From Bacteroidota bacterium (GTDB lineage Bacteria; Bacteroidota; Ignavibacteria; Ignavibacteriales; Ignavibacteriaceae), in assembly GCA_024278655.1 (NCBI GenBank), contig JAJRSV010000040.1, positions 1-7,012 on the forward strand: a stretch of 7,012 nucleotides of DNA, given 5' to 3'. Below, one piece after another: positions 1 through 6,082 of the stretch. Numbering within the stretch: the first letter of the stretch is position 1; each line of letters begins with the position of its first letter. The notes under the pieces were generated by a model. It was given only the letters and a program-made list of their open reading frames with translations. It made no database searches and had not been told where the DNA came from. Position numbers and translations under genes: made by a program.

Positions 1-1239
1 AAAAACAGAAAAAGCAGAAGTTATAACATCAGCCATTGTTCTTTGAAAATCGGTCCAGACTGTTTGAGACAACAGTGCGGTTGTTTTGTAGTTAACTTTT
101 CCGGTTAATCCGTTTATGCTTAGCAGATAGAGGTATGTTCCGCTTTCGGAACTTATCAATCGTGCAAGGTTGTAAACTATAATAACATTGGGACCATCAT
201 TCATCAGATATCTGTGTGTATATCCTTCAAACTCAGGGTCATCTTCTGCAGTCTGCCACAGCAGCTTACCCGCAACAAGGTCTATTCCCGCCATTCTATC
301 AGCCAACGAAACAATCAGTACATCTTTCCCTTCGGCATTGAATGAGTACAACGTTCTCAGGTCATCAACCGGAAAATCGAGTTCGGTTACTTCACCGGTT
401 TCAAAATTGAAATGAACGAATTTTTCATCACCCATAACGGCACAACCGTATGAAGTGGGAAAGATAACATTTATATCGCCGTCGATGTCGAATTCTTTTC
501 TTACCATTTCTTTATTGTTAGCAACATCAATTACCGCTGCACCGTTATCCAGCACAAAGAGCAAAAACTTTTGATCAGCACCTCTGTAAAACCATGGCAA
601 ACCGTTTTCGATTAAATCCGAATTAATATCGTAATCCTCTAACGATAAAACTTTCTCTCCGGTTTTTATATTGAACAACGAAGCAATTTCGCTGTCTTCC
701 ATTACCAACATTTTATCCTGCTGATTAAGAACCGAATAATTAAAAGTTCCTTTAGTAACAAGATCGCTCCAGTAATCAATTTCCATTCTGTAAAGTTCTT
801 TGCCGTTGTTTAAATCAACACCCAAAGCAAAATCATCATAATTCATCACGGCATTATTTTTAATAAATTCTAAACCCCAATAATCTGATTGATCGATATC
901 ATCATATTCATTTTCCCATAAAAGTTTACCGTTGGTAGCATCGTATGCCTGAAGTTTGTTATCGGAGTTTGTAAGGTACATTTCGCCCAAGAGATAACTT
1001 ATACCTTCATCATCAAAATCCGGAATTTCCTTTTTCCAAATTTCTTTTCCCGATTGCACATCATAGCACCAAATGTATTCCCCCGAAGTAAAGAACAACA
1101 ATTTACCGTCTTTCAAAAAATCGGAAGTCTTAATCGATTCACCGAGATCAACCGTCCATTTTGGTGCCTCCTGTGCGAACAGGAAAGCCGACGCGAGCAT
1201 CAACAAAAGAAAATAAATGTTGAGTTTTGATTTTAGCAT
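1..1239 (-). CDS. Secreted PQQ-like beta-propeller repeat protein (C-terminus cut off by window edge)
   Basis: The minus-strand frame is open for 413 codons from the ATG at 1239 and runs off the window without a stop, so only the N-terminal part is visible. Residues 1-22 form a signal peptide: Lys3 and Lys5, a hydrophobic core at about 8-21, and a likely cleavage in LFA|QE. The mature part carries eight copies of a blade motif of the form xxD-x3-GK-x2-W, spaced about 40-50 residues apart: CYDVQSGKEIW (59-69), AYDATNGKLLW (98-108), GVDLNNGKELY (140-150), and weaker copies near 189, 236, 276, 318 (GIDLVAGKLLW) and 374. This is the outer-strand signature of PQQ/quinoprotein-like propellers (BamB/COG1520-like). 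The start is supported by the signal peptide and a GAGG Shine-Dalgarno at 1249-1252. I see no catalytic residues that fix an activity. It probably acts in the periplasm or outside the cell, as a binding scaffold or sensor. The family call is firm; the role is unknown. Confidence 0.85.
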   Translation of the reverse strand, partial: MLKSKLNIYFLLLMLASAFLFAQEAPKWTVDLGESIKTSDFLKDGKLLFFTSGEYIWCYDVQSGKEIWKKEIPDFDDEGISYLLGEMYLTNSDNKLQAYDATNGKLLWENEYDDIDQSDYWGLEFIKNNAVMNYDDFALGVDLNNGKELYRMEIDYWSDLVTKGTFNYSVLNQQDKMLVMEDSEIASLFNIKTGEKVLSLEDYDINSDLIENGLPWFYRGADQKFLLFVLDNGAAVIDVANNKEMVRKEFDIDGDINVIFPTSYGCAVMGDEKFVHFNFETGEVTELDFPVDDLRTLYSFNAEGKDVLIVSLADRMAGIDLVAGKLLWQTAEDDPEFEGYTHRYLMNDGPNVIIVYNLARLISSESGTYLYLLSINGLTGKVNYKTTALLSQTVWTDFQRTMADVITSAFSVF

Positions 1240-1248
1240 TTTTATAAA

Positions 1249-1252
1249 CCTC
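1249..1252 (-). promoter_or_regulatory. Shine-Dalgarno of the propeller gene
   Basis: GAGG on the minus strand lies 9 nt before the ATG at 1239. It sits in the 10-mer CGAGGTTTAT (1244-1253), which recurs exactly before the peptide transporter start (5729-5738). It supports the chosen start. Confidence 0.6.
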
Positions 1253-1276
1253 GTAAAATTATTAAACAAGAGAGTT

Positions 1277-1289
1277 ATATCCCGGATAT
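1277..1289. promoter_or_regulatory. Perfect 6+1+6 palindrome, possible operator
   Basis: ATATCC-C-GGATAT is a perfect odd palindrome centred 44 nt upstream of the propeller gene's ATG. The right half on the minus strand includes GATATAAC, containing a TATAAC hexamer that could be a -10 box, although no good -35 is seen. A dimeric regulator could bind here and overlap the promoter. This is inference from position and symmetry only. Confidence 0.3.
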
Positions 1290-1343
1290 GTCTAAGAGGA
1301 TTAATTGATATGGTTTAAGCTCATCTATTATGAGGTGGTAAAC

Positions 1344-1372
1344 AATACCCTGTAACGGGGAGATTGGGTATT
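1344..1372 (-). terminator. Weak stem-loop downstream of the response regulator
   Basis: AATACCC (1344-1350) and GGGTATT (1366-1372) form a perfect 7-bp stem around a 15-nt loop, starting 10 nt beyond the response regulator stop on the minus strand. On that strand it is followed by GTTTACC, not a long T-run. It is at best a weak terminator, or a structure in the leader of the next gene. Confidence 0.3.
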
Positions 1373-1381
1373 AAATGAAAA

Positions 1382-2035
1382 TTATCTGTCTAACAATTTT
1401 TTTTCGTAAACTGCTCTTACAACCGCTCCCCGTGAATGAACCTGTAACTTTTTATAGATGTTTTTAATGTGGGTTCTTACTGTGTGTTCGCTTATTCCAA
1501 GATTCATTGCAATTGCGTATTCGGTATCGTCGTTAACAATTGCTTTTAATATATCTGTTTCGCGCCTGGTAAGATTTATTTTTTGTTCGTCTTTTTTCCC
1601 GGGCTTTCCGCCCCGGATAAACTTTAAAATATTTCTTGCAATCGATTTTGAAACCGGAGCACCGCCTGCAACAATTTCTTTTATGGCTTCCGCTATCTCT
1701 TCAGTTGTTGAATCCTTAAGCAGATAACCCGAAGCCCCGGCTTTTATGGCATTGAATAAGTTTTCTTCATCTTTATATACGGTAAGCATCATTACTTCGA
1801 TGGAAGGATATTTATCTTTTACTATAGCGGTTGCTTCTATTCCGCCGAGTTCAGGCATTTCGATATCCATTAAAATTACCTCCGGCAATTCATCCAGCTT
1901 ATCGAGCTTTTTCAGGAGGTCCATTCCATTTTTTGCCATGAATAATACTTCAAACTCTTTCAGATAATCAAACTGCTGAGTATATTGTTTCCGGGTTAAA
2001 GGATTGTCTTCCGCTATGGCTATTTTAATACTCAT
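1382..2035 (-). CDS. NarL/LuxR-family two-component response regulator
   Basis: This 217-residue protein is a phosphorylation-controlled transcription factor. The receiver domain (about 3-122) has the acidic pocket Glu9/Asp10, the phospho-acceptor Asp57 in VILMDIEMPELGG, the switch residues Thr85 and Tyr104, and the conserved Lys107 in GYLLKD. After a linker rich in Gly and Lys (about 141-152) comes a GerE/LuxR helix-turn-helix (about 153-215) beginning LTRRETDIL, with recognition helix ISEHTVRTHIKNIYKKLQV. All key residues are present and the length is normal for the family. No histidine kinase gene lies beside it in this window, so its partner and targets are unknown. It follows the NFACT gene on the same strand after 80 nt and precedes the propeller gene by 142 nt. 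No Shine-Dalgarno precedes the ATG; instead TAAATTTG ends 5 nt before it, so transcription may start almost at the ATG. The start is supported by the receiver domain beginning at residue 3. Confidence 0.95.
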   Translation of the reverse strand: MSIKIAIAEDNPLTRKQYTQQFDYLKEFEVLFMAKNGMDLLKKLDKLDELPEVILMDIEMPELGGIEATAIVKDKYPSIEVMMLTVYKDEENLFNAIKAGASGYLLKDSTTEEIAEAIKEIVAGGAPVSKSIARNILKFIRGGKPGKKDEQKINLTRRETDILKAIVNDDTEYAIAMNLGISEHTVRTHIKNIYKKLQVHSRGAVVRAVYEKKLLDR

Positions 2036-2039
2036 AAAT

Positions 2040-2050
2040 CAAATTTACTA
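2040..2050 (-). promoter_or_regulatory. Possible promoter very close to the response regulator start
   Basis: On the minus strand, TAAATTTG (2047-2040) matches the Bacteroidota -7 consensus TAnnTTTG. It overlaps the 3' part of TATAGT, a 5/6 match to a sigma-70 -10 box. Either reading puts the transcript start within a few bases of the ATG at 2035. I see no convincing -33/-35 box, and an AT-rich sequence yields such matches by chance. Confidence 0.3.
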
Positions 2051-2115
2051 TAATGAAATAACTTATTAAAGAGTTTATTGTCTGATATCAAAAAAAAATT
2101 ATTCACGTTTTTTCA

Positions 2116-3741
2116 TTATTCGTCGGTTACAAACTCGCATCCTTTCGGTATTTCGGGTTTAACAAGCAAAACATCCTCGCGCAGCAGGTGAACAGTGCCC
2201 GCCGGAAATCCTTTTTTCTTTACAACATATTTTTTTAACGTGTATGCAACGGGAACAACTCCAGCCGTTTTGGCTTTACTGTGATATGCTGCAAGTGCCG
2301 CAGCTTTCTTTAACACACTTTTCGGAACTGGTTCTTTTGTGTTTTCAACCCGAAGAACAACATGCGAGCCGGAAACGCTTCGTGCATGAAACCAGTAATC
2401 GTTTTGCTTTGCGAATTTTGTTGTGAGCAAGTCGTTGTTTTTGCTGTCCCTGCCAACGTAAACGTTATACTTATCATCAATTAAATAATGCTTGAATTTT
2501 ATTTTCAATTCTTCTTTTGCCTGATTATAATCTTTGTCTTTAATTTTCATTTTCTTCATTAGTCCTTTTAATTCTTTTAAATCATCAATTGATTTAAGAT
2601 TTGCTTCAATTTCTTTCAGCTCTTTAAACTTCGCCTTTGCCTGCGTCAGCAACTCTTTCGATTTTTGAACCGAAATCTTTTCCGCTTTAGATTTATCGAA
2701 ATAATAATCGATATTCTTCTTCGGCGGCAGTTTCGGATTAAGTTTAATTTTTATCTTTTCGTTTGAACCGTAAATATCTTCAACTTCAATCGATTCCATT
2801 CCCGGTTTTATTTTCCCGATGTTAACAAGCAGCAGATTTCCCAGTTGTTTGTATTCTTCTTCTTTGCTTCCTTTTTCTACAACTGCAGAGAGATTATTTA
2901 TCTTGTTCGAGAGCTTCTTTAATTCTTTTTCAATATGCCTGATTATCAGTTTTAATAAACGGTGCTTTTCGGAGATAAACCTTTTCTTTGAAAGGTAAAA
3001 TGTTTGTGCATCAATTAAAGAATCGAATTGCTTCTTTTCCGTGTAACCGAATATATCGAATGTGACAGGAGCAAGATGAACTTCGGCTGTGTCTTCATTT
3101 ATAAGCACACAAGGCTGCTCGATAAATATTTCTTCGATAACTTCCCGCAGAATTTCCTTCTTATCATCTTCTTCAGATTTAACTCTTCTTTTTGCTTCTT
3201 TTATTATTTCGTTACCGATTACCGGATACTTCTTTTTTACCGCTGAAAAATAATCATCCGATTCAATTTCAGGATTGAGTTTGTTTAAACAATCTAAATA
3301 ATTTTTTCTTTTAAACTCATCTCCTAATTCCGTTAAAGCACGGTCATCAATCTTTTTAAAAGGAATAATATTACTGCTAACGGTTTTAAAATAAACGTTC
3401 GTATATTTTCCCCTGATAGTAAAATAAAGCGAAGCTATTTCCAATTCTATTTTAATTATTCTGTCGTCATCAGCAATTTTTATCGATCTGATATTCTGTC
3501 CGTATGCATTAGTAAATAAATTTATTGTATTCTTTCTCGCGCGGGAATAATGCTCTCTTATATTAATATGCGGCTGACCCGGATTAACATACATTTCCAG
3601 GTACTGCTCTTCATACTCGTTTCCGAACACCAGAATCAGTTTATCTTTTTCCTGCGTAAAGATGTGATAAACTTTTTTGCCGGAAAGAATATCGGCGGCT
3701 TCGATTACAAATCTGTTTAAGTAGAAATAATTCTTTATCAT
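2116..3741 (-). CDS. rqcH: NFACT-family ribosome quality-control protein (RqcH/Rqc2/FbpA-like)
   Basis: The family binds obstructed 50S subunits carrying peptidyl-tRNA and, in Bacillus subtilis RqcH, recruits tRNA-Ala to add alanine tails that mark the stalled peptide for proteolysis. From the ATG at 3741 the protein has 541 residues, close to the usual 550-570. NFACT-N (about 1-140) contains the Asp93-Arg94 pair in ADDDRIIKIEL, the DR motif needed for tailing, near its position in RqcH. A helix-hairpin-helix part follows (about 145-190), then Lys/Glu-rich coiled coils (about 258-310 and 360-400) flanking the conserved INLDP-like stretch KIKLNPKLPP. The C-terminal NFACT-R domain (about 417-530) has VGRDSKNND, DYWFHARSVSGSH and the Lys-rich tail of the family. 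The frame is open upstream to a GTG at 3801, but those 20 extra residues are hydrophobic, have no family counterpart, and overlap a hairpin (3772-3788); the ATG at 3741 gives the normal N-terminus. No clear Shine-Dalgarno is present. The older name 'fibronectin-binding protein' refers to the same family. Alanine tailing itself is inferred. Confidence 0.92.
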   Translation of the reverse strand: MIKNYFYLNRFVIEAADILSGKKVYHIFTQEKDKLILVFGNEYEEQYLEMYVNPGQPHINIREHYSRARKNTINLFTNAYGQNIRSIKIADDDRIIKIELEIASLYFTIRGKYTNVYFKTVSSNIIPFKKIDDRALTELGDEFKRKNYLDCLNKLNPEIESDDYFSAVKKKYPVIGNEIIKEAKRRVKSEEDDKKEILREVIEEIFIEQPCVLINEDTAEVHLAPVTFDIFGYTEKKQFDSLIDAQTFYLSKKRFISEKHRLLKLIIRHIEKELKKLSNKINNLSAVVEKGSKEEEYKQLGNLLLVNIGKIKPGMESIEVEDIYGSNEKIKIKLNPKLPPKKNIDYYFDKSKAEKISVQKSKELLTQAKAKFKELKEIEANLKSIDDLKELKGLMKKMKIKDKDYNQAKEELKIKFKHYLIDDKYNVYVGRDSKNNDLLTTKFAKQNDYWFHARSVSGSHVVLRVENTKEPVPKSVLKKAAALAAYHSKAKTAGVVPVAYTLKKYVVKKKGFPAGTVHLLREDVLLVKPEIPKGCEFVTDE

Positions 3742-3771
3742 AACCAATAAGATAAAAAAAACTAATAACTT

Positions 3772-3788
3772 GTCTGGCGCAGCCAGGC
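3772..3788. repeat. Short hairpin in the NFACT gene leader
   Basis: GTCTGGC (3772-3778) and GCCAGGC (3782-3788) pair around a GCA loop, 7 bp with one G-T pair. A further GCCAG copy lies at 3792-3796. It sits about 31-47 nt upstream of the preferred NFACT ATG, so it would fold in the mRNA leader. It may be the edge of the palindrome-rich region next to it. Confidence 0.5.
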
Positions 3789-3820
3789 TTTGCCAGAGCA
3801 CAGGGAATAATTACTATTTA

Positions 3821-3971
3821 CACCTGACTTCAGTTAGTGTTGCACAAGTCAGAATTGTCATTCTGAATGTAGCGAAGCGGAATGAAGAATCTCATTCTTA
3901 TAAAGATCGAGACCCTTCACTCCGTTCAGAGTGACTAATATTAGTTCCGCAACAGATTCTTCAGTCAGGTG
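3821..3971. repeat. Nested 151-bp inverted-repeat element (REP/MITE-like)
   Basis: The outer arms are CACCTGACT (3821-3829) and AGTCAGGTG (3963-3971), a perfect 9-bp inverted repeat that continues imperfectly inward (..TCAG/..GAAG). Inside is a long imperfect palindrome. Its left arm (3857-3893) begins GTCATTCTGAATGTAGCGAA, and its right arm (3909-3935) ends TCCGTTCAGAGTGAC, with AATCTC/GAGACC nearest the 15-nt centre. The left side holds a further pair, CTGACTT/AAGTCAG (3824-3830/3846-3852). It has no coding capacity. The inner palindrome resembles a dispersed intergenic repeat I recall from Bacteroidota-type genomes. A non-autonomous mobile element or REP-like sequence is inferred; no clear target-site duplication is seen. 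Confidence 0.7.
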
Positions 3972-3990
3972 GAAAAAAGAAATAACCCCC

Positions 3991-4022
3991 GTAATAACTG
4001 AACGGTTTCAACCGTTTATTAC
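3991..4022. repeat. Hairpin 1 of intergenic palindrome cluster
   Basis: AACGGTT (4001-4007) and AACCGTT (4010-4016) form a perfect 7-bp stem with a 2-nt TC centre. An outer stem GTAATA/TATTAC (3991-3996/4017-4022) extends it after a small bulge on the left side. There is no T-run on either side, so it is not a standard terminator. Confidence 0.65.
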
Positions 4023-4024
4023 TG

Positions 4025-4039
4025 GACCCTGAAAGGGTC
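4025..4039. repeat. Hairpin 2 of intergenic palindrome cluster
   Basis: GACCC (4025-4029) and GGGTC (4035-4039) pair around TGAAA. It begins two bases after hairpin 1. The form 'CCTGAAAGG' with variable stem bases looks like a dispersed short-repeat family, but copies elsewhere cannot be seen from this window. Confidence 0.6.
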
Positions 4040-4078
4040 AAACGTATGTAGAAACTTTTTATTAGGACACACTATTAA

Positions 4079-4095
4079 CAACCACAAAGTGGTTG
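4079..4095. repeat. Hairpin 3 of intergenic palindrome cluster
   Basis: CAACCAC (4079-4085) and GTGGTTG (4089-4095) form a perfect 7-bp stem with an AAA loop. Its last base G4095 is also the first base of the next inverted repeat. Confidence 0.65.
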
Positions 4096-4140
4096 AAGGT
4101 ATTGCCAACAAAGGCATCCTCCTTCGATACCTTCGGCATC
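4095..4140. repeat. Hairpin 4 with an inner stem, intergenic palindrome cluster
   Basis: GAAGGTAT (4095-4102) pairs perfectly with ATACCTTC (4127-4134). Inside, TGCC/GGCA (4103-4106/4113-4116) stacks directly on the outer stem. A competing small hairpin GATACC-TTC-GGCATC (4126-4140, one mismatch) and a direct repeat of GGCATC (4113-4118 and 4135-4140) overlap it. Confidence 0.6.
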
Positions 4141-4160
4141 GATTTCACTATCTCAATTAG

Positions 4161-4203
4161 TTCTTGTTACAAACGTTCGACTGCTGCGCAGTCACTTCTT
4201 GTT
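4161..4203. repeat. Hairpin 5 flanked by direct TTCTTGTT repeats
   Basis: GACTGC (4179-4184) and GCAGTC (4188-4193) form a perfect 6-bp stem with a TGC loop. The stem is flanked by two copies of TTCTTGTT (4161-4168 and 4196-4203). With the preceding hairpins this fills the gap between the transporter terminator and the NFACT gene. I see no protein-coding gene here. Confidence 0.55.
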
Positions 4204-4221
4204 GTAGAGGTAGGCACAGAC

Positions 4222-4253
4222 AAAATAAAAATGCCTGCATAAGGCAGGCATTT
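4222..4253 (-). terminator. Rho-independent terminator of the peptide transporter gene
   Basis: AAATGCCTGC (4229-4238) and GCAGGCATTT (4244-4253) form a perfect 10-bp stem with a 5-nt loop. Read on the minus strand, the stem is followed by TTTTTATTTT, the U-tract of an intrinsic terminator. It lies about 50 nt beyond the transporter stop codon (4305). The plus-strand side is also A/T-rich, but no plus-strand gene needs it. Confidence 0.88.
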
Positions 4254-4304
4254 AAATTATTATTAAATAAAATAATTATTCTTTTTCTTCAACTACAACT
4301 TAAA

Positions 4305-5726
4305 CTACTTCACACCGTGCATCATCTTTATCAACAACCTGTGAATAAGGAAGAGGATAAGCGATGCCGAGAGCGACATCACAATGAATATTGTGAAGAA
4401 GGATGAAAAATCGTTAATAACATAACCGAATATGGATGAAAACTCAGTCCGGTTCGGATCGGGGTAAAGCGTGCTAAGCTGTCCCGCAAGCCAGTTTGCC
4501 GCAGCATTTGCAAGGAACCAGACTCCCATCAGCAGTGAAGCGAATCGTGTTGGTGAAAGCTTTGTTACCATCGACAAACCGATTGGAGAGAGCGATAATT
4601 CACCGAATGTATGAAGCGTATAAGCTAATACAAGCCACATCGGTCCGACTTTCATACCGGCATCTACCTGCTTTGCGGCAGGAAGTAATATCATAAATCC
4701 AAATGAAAGAAGCAGTAAACCGAGTGCCATTTTTAGAGGCGAGGACGGCTCTTTATCTTTCTTGCCGAGCTTTGTCCATATTCCAGCGAACAATGGTGCG
4801 AAGATCACTATCGCAATCGGGTTGATTGATTGAAACCAACTGGCGGGTATAACAAAATTGCCAAGCCACGAAATAGCCCTGTCGGTCTTTTCATCCGCAA
4901 AAAATGTAAGCGAAACACCCGCCTGCTCAAAAGCAGCCCAGAAAAAGATTACGAAGAATGCAAGAATAAAAATAACCGCAATACGTTCTTTTTCGATTTT
5001 TGTAAGAGGTACTTTTACTTCTGCCTTCTTTTCTGCCGCCGTCTTTTTCTTCGGGACTAATCCAACAGGTTCACCTTCGGGAGTAACGAGATGTTTGTTC
5101 TTACCCAAATAAAACTGAATTAAACCTAACAGCATACCGATTCCGGCAGCCATAAATCCCCACTTAAAATCTGCAGGATCACCGGTATCGCCCAAACCGC
5201 CTGCAACAAACGGCGAAAGAAGTGCACCGAGATTTATTCCCATATAAAATATTGTAAAAGCCGAATCTCTTCTTTTATCACCTTCGGGATAAAGCTGACC
5301 AACCATAGTTGAAATATTCGGCTTGAAAAAACCGTTACCGACTATCAGCAAAAACAACCCGATTATAAAAGCAATCTGTTGAGGATTTAACATAAATGAT
5401 GTGTATGGCTGTGACGGACTGTTTGCCGGATCGTAAAGGAAACCGGAAAATGCAAGCGCAAACTGACCGATTGCCATCAATATTCCACCGACAATAATCG
5501 AGCGTCTGTTGCCCCAGTATTTATCAGCAACGTAACCACCGATAAGCGGAGTCAAGTAAACGAGTCCGGTATAATATCCGTAAATGGATGAAGTGAAAGC
5601 GGTATCGTAAATAAGGGCTTTAACCATGTAGAGAGCAAGGATAGCCCGCATACCGTAGTAACTGAACCTTTCCCACATCTCGGTGAAGAAAAGTACGTAT
5701 AGTCCTTTCGGGTGTTGTTTGAACAT
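4305..5726 (-). CDS. POT/PTR2-family proton-coupled oligopeptide transporter, 12 TM helices
   Basis: This 473-residue inner-membrane protein of the major facilitator superfamily should import di- and tripeptides with protons. The POT signature E16-xx-E19-R20 (FTEMWERFSYYG) in TM1 is intact. Lys135 in NGFFKPNIST (TM4), the PTR2 motif FTIFYMGINLGAL (157-169, TM5), Glu268 in FEQ (TM7) and Glu376 in GELSLSPIGLS (TM10) match proton-coupling and peptide-binding positions known in the family. I count 12 hydrophobic segments: six up to about residue 208 and six from about 249. The linker between them (about 209-248) is soluble and Lys-rich, with KKKTAAEKKAEVK. Typical bacterial POTs carry two extra helices, HA and HB, at this point; none is seen here. 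The start is supported by a GAGG Shine-Dalgarno 7 nt upstream and by TM1 beginning at about residue 9. An intrinsic terminator follows, so it is probably a single-gene transcript. Substrate range cannot be read from the sequence. Confidence 0.95.
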   Translation of the reverse strand: MFKQHPKGLYVLFFTEMWERFSYYGMRAILALYMVKALIYDTAFTSSIYGYYTGLVYLTPLIGGYVADKYWGNRRSIIVGGILMAIGQFALAFSGFLYDPANSPSQPYTSFMLNPQQIAFIIGLFLLIVGNGFFKPNISTMVGQLYPEGDKRRDSAFTIFYMGINLGALLSPFVAGGLGDTGDPADFKWGFMAAGIGMLLGLIQFYLGKNKHLVTPEGEPVGLVPKKKTAAEKKAEVKVPLTKIEKERIAVIFILAFFVIFFWAAFEQAGVSLTFFADEKTDRAISWLGNFVIPASWFQSINPIAIVIFAPLFAGIWTKLGKKDKEPSSPLKMALGLLLLSFGFMILLPAAKQVDAGMKVGPMWLVLAYTLHTFGELSLSPIGLSMVTKLSPTRFASLLMGVWFLANAAANWLAGQLSTLYPDPNRTEFSSIFGYVINDFSSFFTIFIVMSLSASLILFLIHRLLIKMMHGVK

Positions 5727-5733
5727 TAATAAA

Positions 5734-5737
5734 CCTC
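5734..5737 (-). promoter_or_regulatory. Shine-Dalgarno of the peptide transporter gene
   Basis: GAGG on the minus strand is 7 nt before the ATG at 5726. It lies in CGAGGTTTAT (5729-5738), the same 10-mer found before the propeller gene. Confidence 0.65.
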
Positions 5738-5738
5738 G

Positions 5739-6082
5739 ACAATTAATTTTTGAATAAAACTTAATTCTTAATCGTGAAGATTAAAGAAATGTAACTTTAA
5801 CTAAAGTAAAAACAATTTCTGCGCAATAAATAATTGGCAAATATATAGCATTTGGAAATTATTTCATAGTAAATAAAAAAGAGTGTGGTCTGGTAAACTA
5901 TATTAAAGATGAATACCGGATACTATTCTATTCTCCTGCAAATGAAATTCTATTTAAACAGGACTATGCTTTTAATTGACGGATACAATAAAAAATCTTC
6001 AATTAAGAGAAAACAAATTTTATTGTAAATAATAGAATTGATTATTAGTTTAATACCTTAAAATTTAACAAAAAGGTTATTT
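5739..6082. other. AT-rich divergent intergenic region
   Basis: About 340 bp separate the leftward transporter from the rightward small membrane-protein gene, so promoters for both should lie here. On the minus strand TATATTTG (5845-5838) fits the TAnnTTTG -7 box and would give a leader of roughly 100 nt for the transporter. A stem-loop pairs 5969-5979 with 5999-6009 (core TTAATTGA/TCAATTAA). On the plus strand TTGATT (6038-6043) and TAAAAT (6059-6064) could be -35/-10 boxes with a short 15-nt spacer. None of these is strong. A 39-codon ATG frame at 5909-6028 lacks a Shine-Dalgarno and is not called as a gene. Confidence 0.4.

Noticed and set aside
188..415. 75-codon plus-strand frame antisense to the propeller gene
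   Set aside because: It is Ser-rich shadow translation of a well-supported minus-strand gene with blade repeats.
2083..2115. A/T runs after the NFACT stop as a terminator
   Set aside because: A- and T-runs could pair weakly, but there is no GC-containing stem; read-through into the response regulator is possible.
3742..3801. N-terminal membrane anchor on the NFACT protein
   Set aside because: It depends on an upstream GTG start with no family support; the conserved domain begins at ATG 3741.
3991..4203. CRISPR array
   Set aside because: The hairpins have different sequences and uneven spacing; there is no identical direct repeat of 24-40 bp.
4164..4406. 80-codon plus-strand frame across the repeat region and transporter 3' end
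   Set aside because: It runs over a hairpin, the terminator and the antisense of a clear transporter gene, and has no recognisable protein features.
5909..6028. A 39-codon ATG frame (MNTGYYSILL...) in the divergent intergenic region
   Set aside because: No Shine-Dalgarno, an AT-rich background and no domain signature; YYSIL faintly recalls some DUF3037 starts, but this is too short to support.
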